Positions 61,401-64,000 of a DNA stretch of 64,000 nt are shown one piece after another. The notes below the pieces were generated by a model, which was given only the letters and a program-made list of their open reading frames with translations, was not told where the DNA came from and did no database searches. The translations under genes were made by a program, and so were the position numbers. The number at the start of each line of letters is the position of its first letter. Position 1 is the stretch's first letter. Location: assembly GCA_947302715.1 (NCBI GenBank), contig CAMYVY010000001.1, forward strand, positions 124,001-188,000, given 5' to 3'. The DNA is from an uncultured Clostridia bacterium (GTDB taxonomy: Bacteria; Bacillota; Clostridia; Peptostreptococcales; Anaerovoracaceae).

Positions 61401-64000
61401 CTGCCCACTTCTTGTTGATGGTGATCTTGGTCTCTGCAGGCTTGTGGTAGTTCTTGACATCGATGGACTTACCTGCGGTCGTATCTCCCGTAGCGTCGGA
61501 GGAATCCAGCAGGTCCACGCCGGCGCCCTCGGCTGCATATTCGGTGCCGCTGCCCGCATCGTACGTCGTTGTGTAGTTGTTGATTGCAGTTTCGCTCACG
61601 CGGTACTTGACGGGGTTGCCGTCCTCATAGGCCGGAAGGTCCGAGAAGGTGCCCACCGAAGTGCGTGCAGCCGTATAGGTTGTATCAACGTCGGCAGTCT
61701 GGCCGGCAACGTTGGTCCACGTGGCGCCGCCATCGACACTCTTCTGGAGCTGCACGAAGGTCGTACGACGCGCGCCATCCTGGTTGTTGTTGTCTGCCCA
61801 GGTCTTGGTGACCTCAAGGCTGCTCGTCTTTGGCGTGTTGGAGATGGTGCCCGTGCGTGTGGCCGCATCGTAGCTAAAGGTGGTGTTGGAGCCAAAGACT
61901 AGGTTGTAGAGCCAGGTCCACACATCATTGGCCTGGTTGAGGGTGATGGAGGTGAGCTGCTCGTTCACCTCGATGGTGTAGGTGCTGTTGTCTTTCTCAT
62001 AGCCAGTAGGTGCCGTGGTCTCGCTCAGGGTGTAGGTCCCGGCCTTGGTAAAGGTGAACTCGGCGATGCCGTTTGCACCTGTGGTGACCACGAGGTCATC
62101 AAAGCTGCTTCCGTCCGTGGGCGTTCCGCTCACGGTAAAGGTGGCGCCTTCGATGCCTGTGCCCGTGTTGGTGTTGGCATCGACCTTCTTGACCTTGAGC
62201 GTGATGCTCTCGTGCTTCTCTTCCTTCTTTGGCGTGTTGGTGGCGCCGCCGCTCATGATGGCGTTGTTCTCCTCGGAGGTGCTGAGGTCAACAGCTCCGT
62301 TGTCCGCCTTTTCAAATCCGTCCGGCTCTGTTTCTTCAGCCGTGTAGGTGATTACCTGGTTGCCATAGTAAATGGGCAGGTCGGTGAAGGTCGCGCTCCA
62401 CTTGTAGTTATCGCCGATGACTGCATTGGCAGCCGTGAGCTCATACTCCTTCTTGAACACCTCGGCGCTACCCGCCGTTCCGGTAACTGTGATCTTCACG
62501 TTTGGACGGGTGTAGCCCTTGTTGATGGTATCGGCGGTGAAGTACTCGGCGTCGTTCCAGGTCTTGGTGAGGGTGATGTTCTTCTTTTTTTCTGTATTGA
62601 TGATCGTACCGGCGTTTGCTACCTGCTCGTCCGTCACGACGCCGTTCGAACCCTGGGTGATGGTGTAGGCGTTCGGAACTGTTGTTTCTTTTGCATAGTA
62701 GGTGCGTTCATTTCCAGCTGAATCGTATTTTGGTACGCCCTTCCAGGTGACAGTAAAAGTGCCGTCACCGTTATCGGTCACTTCGGGAGTCGGAGCATTT
62801 TGCGCAGCCTGCTCGCAGGCTGCATCCGTATAGAGCGTGAAGGAGCCTGTCATAGCAGATGCATCAAGACGGTTGTTATTCTTATTATTCTCGTCAACCC
62901 ATTGCTTTTTAATAGATACGTCTTTCTCAAGTGTATTTGTGATTGTGGAACCGTTAGTCACCTTGCCTGTGGGACTCAAGGTGTAATCCGCCGGCTCCGT
63001 ACCTTCTTCGGCTTGATAGTCTGCTTCTTGCTTCTGGTAGTACTGAGGAAGACCTGCCCATTTTACGGTGAAGGTATCATCTCCGTTGTCTGTAACAGTC
63101 AGTTTAGAGGCAAAATCACTCGTCTTCTCTGACCAGTCCGGGACAGCGTTGCCGGCAGTCTTCCAGTACATCTTTAGGAGTGCTTTGAACTCGTCCGCTG
63201 TCGGACGCTTACGCGCGCTATTGCTTGCATCATTCCACGCCTTTGTGATGGTAAGATCTTCGGTTTTTAATGTATTCTTAATCTTGTATTCGTAATTTGC
63301 CGCATTGGGCTGAATAGGATCCGTTGGCGTTTCAAGTGTGTTGTTCTCTTCTGTGATGGTTTCCTGTTCTTTATCATAATACGTTTCAATAGAGTACGCT
63401 CCGATGTTCTCCTCATTTACACCGGAGTAGTCGATGATTGTATTGTTTGCATCATATTTCGGAAGGAAATCAGTCTTCAGCGCGCTGCCGGATGCCGCGG
63501 CCGGAGCTTCTTTCACACCGGAGTCCAACCCGTTTGTATTTTTCGAGTATGGTTTCCAGGTATAACTGTTGTTGTCATAGTAATACTGGTTGCTGGCATT
63601 ATAACCGGTTGCTCCGGACACTGTCCCGGGAATGGTATTATTGTCTACATCGGTAAAACCGCTCTCATCACCCCAGTCTACGCTGTAGGTATCCTGACTG
63701 ATGTCAATCTTCTGCGCAGGCAAAATTGCAGGATCGAGATTAAACTTGATATCGCCACGGTTTTGGTATGCATTGCTTTCATCGATCCAGTCCTTGGTTG
63801 CTTTAACTTTAGCTTGAATCGGAGCCCACTTAACGTAGAGTTCCTTGTCCTCCAGGATGTTGTCGAAGGTATATGTATAGTAGACCTGACCACCTTCTAC
63901 TACGCGGGTCGGCGTAACTGTGTCAGATGTCCTGCCGTTCTCCGTATAACTGCCCGCGTAAACAATCTCCGGATAATACTCGTTGTTGTCCGGCTTCAGT
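43312..64000 (-). CDS. Giant multi-domain cell-wall-anchored surface protein (adhesin), C-terminal 6,895 residues; start outside window
   Basis: One open frame from beyond base 64000 to the stop at 43312-43314. A TTG at 63721-63723 is internal: the frame continues upstream in protein-like sequence (VKATKDWIDESNAYQNRG). From N to C: about 44 Ig-like modules of roughly 75-190 residues, mostly CnaB type (pattern TKxWxDxNNQDGxRPxxVxxxLY ... LPxYxxGxxIxYxVxE ... VTN), with the Lys, Glu and Asn expected to form internal isopeptide bonds; three SpaA-type modules; seven FctA/Spy0128-like pilin modules (VVKxLxGRxW); eight InlB-type repeats; and a sorting signal. The visible part alone would be about 750 kDa. 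Sortase attachment and a fibrous, covalently stabilised stalk are inferred from these families. No sortase gene lies in the window. The base composition is strongly uneven (see findings). It is probably its own transcription unit, ending at the palindrome at 43.1 kb. Confidence 0.95.
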   Translation of the reverse strand, partial: LKPDNNEYYPEIVYAGSYTENGRTSDTVTPTRVVEGGQVYYTYTFDNILEDKELYVKWAPIQAKVKATKDWIDESNAYQNRGDIKFNLDPAILPAQKIDISQDTYSVDWGDESGFTDVDNNTIPGTVSGATGYNASNQYYYDNNSYTWKPYSKNTNGLDSGVKEAPAAASGSALKTDFLPKYDANNTIIDYSGVNEENIGAYSIETYYDKEQETITEENNTLETPTDPIQPNAANYEYKIKNTLKTEDLTITKAWNDASNSARKRPTADEFKALLKMYWKTAGNAVPDWSEKTSDFASKLTVTDNGDDTFTVKWAGLPQYYQKQEADYQAEEGTEPADYTLSPTGKVTNGSTITNTLEKDVSIKKQWVDENNKNNNRLDASAMTGSFTLYTDAACEQAAQNAPTPEVTDNGDGTFTVTWKGVPKYDSAGNERTYYAKETTVPNAYTITQGSNGVVTDEQVANAGTIINTEKKKNITLTKTWNDAEYFTADTINKGYTRPNVKITVTGTAGSAEVFKKEYELTAANAVIGDNYKWSATFTDLPIYYGNQVITYTAEETEPDGFEKADNGAVDLSTSEENNAIMSGGATNTPKKEEKHESITLKVKKVDANTNTGTGIEGATFTVSGTPTDGSSFDDLVVTTGANGIAEFTFTKAGTYTLSETTAPTGYEKDNSTYTIEVNEQLTSITLNQANDVWTWLYNLVFGSNTTFSYDAATRTGTISNTPKTSSLEVTKTWADNNNQDGARRTTFVQLQKSVDGGATWTNVAGQTADVDTTYTAARTSVGTFSDLPAYEDGNPVKYRVSETAINNYTTTYDAGSGTEYAAEGAGVDLLDSSDATGDTTAGKSIDVKNYHKPAETKITINKKWADDKYDNPGANVDNQYKRPDSLSFTISGLVDGTAVTLPDGKTSATITPSDKTDDAQWTTTVEGLPLYSAGEIITYDVTENTPADYTMTVTQGMRRNTANNTWSIEVTNTPNEGKEYTPNSLQIKKTDVNTGNVLKGGEFKIYQENGYVLATTDMVEANTVTIGENGLADVKFLQPGTYIIRESAAPTGYQLSTTDYTVVVNEKLDKIEIKTDSSKTPSTFWNWIYELLFGNVTPSGWDSDNQILTVPNTPETTSLTVAKQWADQTNQDGKRVASLDFTLTASAAVFNNNTSLTTQKTMSGIDLAMIDNRDAGEVTFDNLPIYRDGEKVAYTVTEKTVPTGYTESYDKNNITLETNANNNRITVKNTHEVEKINIAAVKEWDDNNNQDGKRAAATAVTLYANDIPNRTVGSVTSTTESGATIQTWTGLDAYDNGQPITYRIEESSMPEYTTTYELAYKDKTSSAQTSASQTIKGDAISQAEGENTATFTITNKHVPETTKVSVAKIWADENDQDGFRSSVTGTMALYKKVGDADGTPVIGADTKTATTADDWTASWENLPVYENGTRIKYYVVETLSGDKAAEYAKSGDGEATGLNATSGDTGTITVTNTHTPEKASIKVIKNWDDKSNQDGFRPGDLTVTVVGTVPAAEAGADPVQVSTFDLTLSGSGDSWEATKADLPVYSGGKKITYTVSENIDTVNTKVDAAGSTNKYSVNYDTKSGELNANQTTELELTNFRETDTTQITIVKTWNDADIIAAEPTDGNTYTRPVLTFTIEAKAGSSAVNVFDNGTKSSTTDTLTGETNGTTATWTKTITGLQKYYNGTEITYTATEDTPDGFTKSSEGALTVTNTPLVGTDYTPVSISIKKVDAKTNSGTGLAGGTFTVYLEDGTTLATAGQNGQVDVRESTTDGAGLATFTFNEPGIYKIKETSAPDGYIASSDTYTVEVDKTLSKISYKDSDSFWEWLYKLFVGDDSTGTWDDDKQLLTVTNEPDTTSLTVNKIWHDNNNQDGLRVEEIPFELIANGAVFPKTDGTGYTDSKDKTMTGISKVMIDDNVAGTVTFDNLPMYRDGKPVKYTVLEMMDPRDGGAPDGYTDTYSYTQPITLVKDAASNRVTVTNTHTPETIDISVMKDWDDSDPSRRGNATLTLEKQVEGSTATTIVDQVPAITADTQDNATVQTWLDLPVYENGKKITYSVRETQIQGYAAPIYSTAYTKKDDSQYSGNNAVVNASDVKETATVTVTNVETLNITVKKIWVDGANANVTLQLFRTATPEADLVDSAIKKVDSVTSTAENPKKVKTWSPYASDGTTLIEGWKEVPRAIHTFVSDHFANSSTGDDETHVFEGLPKYDENGNKYLYRVLETTVRERFEADQTDNYTVTNTNVHKDNGFANINVVKELQGREWQDDDEFFFRIEAVDGKNTVSGETIAKDDVPIPRILHEGTETVRDVASAVETNTEVGALGRAVTFTPIEYTTDDVQMGQTIEYNYIVYEVADADGHKLTSKTDDKGITYVEDATSTDDSFVAKIHTLKVVVINDGGKLNTGIYWDGSSEQSAVPVYTNTYDAAAYVHAYIIKNINGRDYAGSDSFSFDVINLSGSVLRPERDDPAITEPTIDSAAATVDAAAGGVYVEADGGTDYDPSTASSGATKAVRTEKATWIKLSDLSIGSGGKAKGTFLYELIENKDNSSAEGDDLLFDGKRVYLRVVAEDNLDGTLKIEETYWLDAACKIPAPATKVLINTETGEIAEAGKTAADSGYAYANAAYFENEKVSDIVVKKIWVSTDENGQEVPVEPADNAVVRLNRYKVEDLENPGELPSNIDEWEPVETHTFDRGDYYKATINGVEYTQKDAARAIADGTVTPAQFAEAQWTLREDAPSYTFEDLPLHVVDENGKTWQYIYRVREATGSEAYTTQYKTDVANQWVDDWTGIHNARDHVITIKNKLAATNTVNIAAVKQLMGRDWLDKDADNEEVDRYTFTLEPIGIGTYYESETTVDSTTYKAGDLKNTETEEVADGYKYDGTNIVKRISDSALKQDGAGNAEPNMPAAPVSTELESTAADKALAAKKTRSNDYANDTEEVVGVGERLARFGSITYTMDDLVYNPTTGHMQGDFFYLMKEDIPTDAVMLNDDGTESDTTYAQAVAASTDAGKKFKHLGVTYDGTVHTVHVKVRENRTNELVTQIAYDEKTPGDIETGTQFTPVYTNYYGASTEVAVEVEKRILGRDWKADDNFDFVMIPMAGAPFADADASEFPEIGTQDHNDREARLEQRHAIHNHDGEHVKRLFVNPNQEIQTLTMPKIKVDLNSLTSTASGEETGENAVKDSKGNVVPAGMKYGRFMYALEETDEFDDKNENSVEDLVKDPDTEYARVTVIDNGDGTLDSYVEIFEDRYASESKQRKDPETGENATIATFVNKIRRDLEIEKAWTAPASSDITLELQWTTKENPSENDWTPVAGTEWITGVNASQNITVYDYNHDDNARTFSNLPAYMPALADGSFGYDDLELNDKWVYYRVVETTTGHFDTRYSDVAYAANDTVDTMISDGSGGEVAKYSEEPLHTGPEKDASGAWITPENRVTKLYVTNFPEDLEGPATPHVVKQLIGRGWTSSDTFTFVIEQKESKLGDEDEFTPYDPDDEDRIFPMPSKTEGEGASAVTAETNTATATMQSSEPVSVNEYNAAFDPITIKLSNLKVDPADNVAKGWFTYTITEKIPDGADSYTEGEGNNAKTYYVKDNIKYTTETHTVTIYAQNDGNGAVTTSVSYDGRPVGDFVPVYTNEALLETPIRGTKTWVGGEDSEHVNATAAGDEGTDKLGIKIYRKTVADKEVELTKDDAGRDLKVVWSAATGNATYTIKAVKTTTTVDPETSEETTTTELVNPVFDTVGPKGNEYVYRIEESASLENYEPSYRTIKVSDDTITNTSTKKDSIKVTKTWDDSQNAAGFRPDKVTVHLYKEITKTDGTETVQVEVGHRTISYNSEDDQDEHHWTTGTTWDNLPVYDEDGNKIKYVIIEESEAGYTTTYALDSTADADYKVVDGGSKEFELDGSNPDAPQTIDVKNSLTPATNEVKVTKVWGDDSNLEGKRPESVTFKLSKYVWDSTLNSGKGAYSTTKTPVSGTSGSDIKDLVLDGTKDTTTDPHANELEPTDSNTWVGKWTDLPLEENGKAIIYVVEEVVDGTDGNTGVYATAGTAGKYSNTPCISGDQVKGFTVKNTYTEDLTSASITKVWEDDSNETGMRPDTLTMELWRTYKDGSSVEGVDKFEKVETDANGNTIKHVISADDASSSDSNKWEYSVSNLPKNIFVTVDEGADAKQVSRPITYYWKETVPQNYRATASGDAPTGDADTAKTSDAGASTVVQKAANGETVTNKLEVLEPLVIKHWADGNNTKGIRPEPLKTKMYLYETTSENPENASDSEWTLIANAEVEDNDGLDGRVSINEWRAGSSITGDRLDINNTLYLPAYKDGKLVTYRLKEVITDEAAKQNYTVTYMRGDAAVTDLLFDFESKSGSIEFLTVTNSLNPDFTITKKWVDNGEADGPRPSADAYKENLKLFATGPFGTGGAAETKDVTSDYADKLNVTDNDDNTYTVTWEGLPQYAAGEEPDGWGGNRIIYHVVESKVSGYADPAYSNVDDPTTDEYFDYIIDGEEDESTVTDKAYANGTITNTQLINIDVKKIWDDNNNHDGQRPTSVEITLYQNGIELPSEQAAISGDAAQTLTVGTAKNETSGGTYSQSADGNTDTWTKVWINLPYADANGVPYNYTATETLIGGNLNDPNYEAQDNKSIRQILLSTWNDTKNALVFDVTNKDSEDKISFTVTKVWDDGRDVDELRPTAISYKLYQQAEGETEKTQLTELPEEAYITAADGSTIGWTENSDELSILSAPDSTSCNTKVITFNNMPRYAVVSGKGGKKITYTVEEVTPINGVTTGTDVVDSYTASVTGSSDTGITVTNTHKPVTATVTPTANKAIVGRTFEDGDEFKFIITPKDGAPRPVADYVTIKPTAGEDTYRITLPAITITGADINNAGTAAIKMADIANSSDSEDVFEYTVTEVDGGKTIDDLLYDASELTLKIKVKSADGGKTITADYEWVDNKNTFTNSYGADTNLTIRKVWVDTDADSTVIVTRPEEVTVTLNAEAGTEMTTLVDDKGFTKDDVNSTADKFIYTKDFTLTSGDATSAEHTWQVKTGVLPRYDANGSAIKYTVSEETVPNYKDPTYVTVGPLYTVVNVYKTTNFTGTKTWIDGGKSHDNTTEIKLTVERTIEPVTDDSTWEEVSSAHVDWTGNSFKIIGIPEKDTDGNVYVYRVTEKSLGGDYKTTYKNVDNDATTGFNESEKTDALYTGGTITNKLEATAELTGTKTWVGGEDSEHANSDLGLTLYRESTTNGGSVNREAIEGAVITGSFSAESGDAEYKFGTYDADEQKFTAGKYDKYDSEGYEYIYTVGAETGYDEENYTPSYDGLNVTNTFKAYNVSSVTDQIDITKVLEVATGDTRELGGEEFTFTMTCLDDASSMSATGTNKKDGTVTMTAITFENAGKYTFEITEDSGRLRDITYDETKYTVEAKVKDSDGDGVLDVTWTLVKKDGASTSETSMTFTNKYSASDDTTSITGTKVWLDGGLYHNNSVELADAFTVERATNIDAPDAEWEEVPSSDYHVDWSDGDNTFTISGLTKYADAKTSPKTEYVYRVKEAAIGAYKVTYNNGSSSLNNAMYDGGRIINTGEVRDITATKVWSGDDDHKTDRSEVTFTLYQTIDGAKKKVALDGVTNPVVGIASGTNNESNMTATWTGVPKYAADGTTEIEYSVEETNTPKNYTATITGNMDSGFTVTNVHSGGTNEFTVRKVWDDNNNQDFKRPSSVTVQLYQNGAAMTDSDKTQELSESNNWTYRFDRLPQADSTGNDYTYSVREISDGEPLEEGGETSEGYTVSYTTSTSGATITNSYTPETVSVEATKVWDEASEPDTSLRTDVKLHLYGSLDGRIVYDGGTKTITMDSEGEPTGTAEWTDLPKHCYDATPLEWTVTEDAVFGYTSNVSEASDSTEEAVKFEVTNTYVGPVSTIKVTKDWQDDNNRDNKRPTEITYELYKKVGNAEKVLVDSQIVTASDAWEYTWGDLPVVEQVTDQETGEVTEEAILYSVKEKALDSALGYDDPIVEAVEPGEFKVINGRAIDTTNLYVKKVWADNDDMDGIRPDHITILLYADGSEVDSMVITAENDWKGTFKNVPKNKAGSQGEAITYTVYDTYTENGYTAQSTNSTESGAGTEEDRLIVTNSRTSSDKIALKVTKVWAGDSDDTSGRKEVALHLMKVVEGYGPVKVEGQTKYIAADATGSDLTVTWNGLAAVETGKPVTYTVEEDAVDGYTTEISDGTFDEATNTITITVTNTKIPVVDPEKITITYDYNDGTGKKESETIERGSDEPGQPADPTRENYIFGGWERITDENGNVTYKAKWIPEEGKQTITISYEVDGVSVQENTIIKGDNEPQQPENPSKSGYVFGGWTRSVDDSGNVKYTANWVEKTTDVITETSYKVTYVDPKAASGSMILKATKYDTADLADAEADSRADSPADPSHTGWTFTGWAANKDEFGDWILVAKYNEPTPSVVTETKTVTYIDPQASNMVIKQVETDDPSTAEPPETNPSHSNMQFMGWQLYRDPSGNWIYVAQYQSDCGNVPPTPVKTHWVQYVDSDGTVYLEKVEIEPGESEPASPADPVKEGYTFGGWTRVMDQDGNVTYTARWIKNSTPSEPESTHWVQYVDSDGRAYTQRISIKDGESEPAPPADPTKDGYTFNGWTRTVDGDGNVTYTASWVENSKPDDPTPVGPDDPVEKTHWVTYVDSDGNTIYLPKVVVKDGEAEPEPPVIPTKDGYTFNGWIRTVDEDGNVTYTTNWAENPKPVDPDPEKPDDPTPVKPTDTKWITYVDGDGNIIYLPKITIRDGEAEPTPPADPIKDGYIFDGWTREVDDEGNVTYTANWKPTSNTTPSSTPSKSSSNVPKTGDASDVVLWIGLMACSAAVAFYMKRRSMKHSAARRSVQDGKNDTAA
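43510..45265 (-). other. Eight InlB-type (Listeria-Bacteroides) repeats near the C-terminus
   Basis: Eight units of about 60-80 residues with the pattern VxYVDSDG...PxxPxKDGYTFxGWTRxxDxxGNVTYTAxW. The last four are joined by Pro/Asp/Lys linkers (PDDPTPVGPDDP) and are very similar to one another; the third and fourth (DPKAASGSM, DPQASNMVI) are divergent. These small beta-grasp modules typically form a stalk between the adhesive part and the wall anchor. Confidence 0.88.
53085..57245 (-). other. Cluster of five FctA/Spy0128-like pilin modules within the giant protein
   Basis: Five long modules start with VVKELQGREWQDDDEFFF-like sequences (also IIKNINGRDYAGSDSF, AVKQLMGRDWLDKDAD, VEKRILGRDWKADDNF, VVKQLIGRGWTSSDTF) and end near PVYTN. 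This is the pattern of the streptococcal pilin isopeptide-linkage domain. They are interleaved with two ordinary CnaB modules. Two more such modules occur singly near 49.1-49.5 kb and 47.6-48.0 kb. Confidence 0.75.
58045..59195 (-). repeat. Three-module block, copy C
   Basis: The same order: ITIVKTWNDADIIAAEP, then SISIKKVDAKTNSGTGLAGG with insert FWEWLYKLFVG (58492-58524), then SLTVNKIWHDNNNQDGLRV. It is separated from copy B by three single CnaB modules. Its last module is close to that of copy B (both have an AVF...KTMTGI/KTMSGI...VTFDNLPMYRDG pattern). Confidence 0.8.
60300..61445 (-). repeat. Three-module block, copy B
   Basis: The same order as copy A: ITINKKWADDKYDNPG, then SLQIKKTDVNTGNVLKGGEF with insert FWNWIYELLFG (60712-60747), then SLTVAKQWADQTNQDGKRV. 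It directly follows copy A in the protein. This is the most GC-rich part of the gene (68% by hand count in the line at 61201). Confidence 0.8.
61450..62590 (-). repeat. Three-module block, copy A
   Basis: A block of CnaB (ITLTKTWNDAEYFTAD), SpaA-type (KVKKVDANTNTGTGIEGATF) and CnaB (SLEVTKTWADNNNQDGARR) modules, about 1.14 kb. The SpaA module has the aromatic insert VWTWLYNLVFG (61891-61923). Copies B (60300-61445) and C (58045-59195) have the same order. Confidence 0.8.

Noticed and set aside
63721..63723. Start codon (TTG) of the giant gene
   Set aside because: The frame continues upstream to the window end in sequence of the same module type, with no ribosome-binding site at this TTG.

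Overview
This window looks like a chromosomal segment of a low-to-mid GC Gram-positive bacterium of the class Clostridia. The supporting signs are strong AGGAGG ribosome-binding sites, a Clostridia-type single-chain PurL, the alaS-ireB-ruvX gene order, a PnrA/BMP-type nucleoside transporter, lipoproteins with acidic Thr/Ser/Glu linkers, and a giant sortase-anchored surface protein. I cannot name the genus from the sequence alone. Apart from the nucleoside transporter (15.4-19.2 kb, + strand), essentially every gene is on the minus strand. No tRNA, rRNA, CRISPR array, insertion sequence or phage gene was recognised.

Layout. 0-9.1 kb is a de novo purine operon, transcribed ruvX-purE-purF-purM-purN-(small membrane protein)-purO-purH(AICARFT only)-purD-(lipoprotein)-purL; purL leaves the window. 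The bifunctional PurH is replaced by two proteins: a stand-alone formyltransferase and a PurO-like IMP cyclohydrolase. 9.2-13.8 kb holds pgm-alaS-ireB. 13.9-19.2 kb holds a divergent nucleoside uptake locus (BMP lipoprotein on minus, two-cassette ATPase and two permeases on plus). 19.2-19.6 kb is a 332-bp nested palindromic element. 19.6-23.2 kb is a zinc/manganese-type importer (znuA-znuC-znuB) with a companion lipoprotein. 23.4-28.1 kb is psuG-psuK-tldD-tldE. A second long hairpin element (28.2-28.5 kb) separates this from iscS-iscU and a DUF896 gene. 30.6-37.1 kb is rplU-rpmA-obgE-(HD/radical SAM)-(DUF2344)-comEA. 37.2-42.9 kb is yebC-pgsA-cinA-recA, interrupted by an 0.7-kb array of 94-bp tandem repeats and several smaller direct repeats.

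43.3-64.0 kb is one reading frame with no stop codon: the C-terminal 6,895 residues of a surface protein whose start lies outside the window. It consists of about 44 CnaB/SpaA/FctA-type Ig-like modules, then eight InlB-type repeats, then a VPKTG sorting signal. Base composition changes strongly along the gene, and a three-module block of about 1.15 kb occurs three times, so it has probably grown by recombination and duplication.

The most unusual items are the giant mosaic adhesin, the 94-bp array between pgsA and cinA, the two long palindromic intergenic elements, the HD/radical-SAM fusion, ribosomal protein L21 with a C-terminal helical extension next to an L27 without the Firmicutes pro-sequence, and a short tandem-repeat insertion in CinA. 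GC statements are hand counts of single 60-base lines, not computed profiles.
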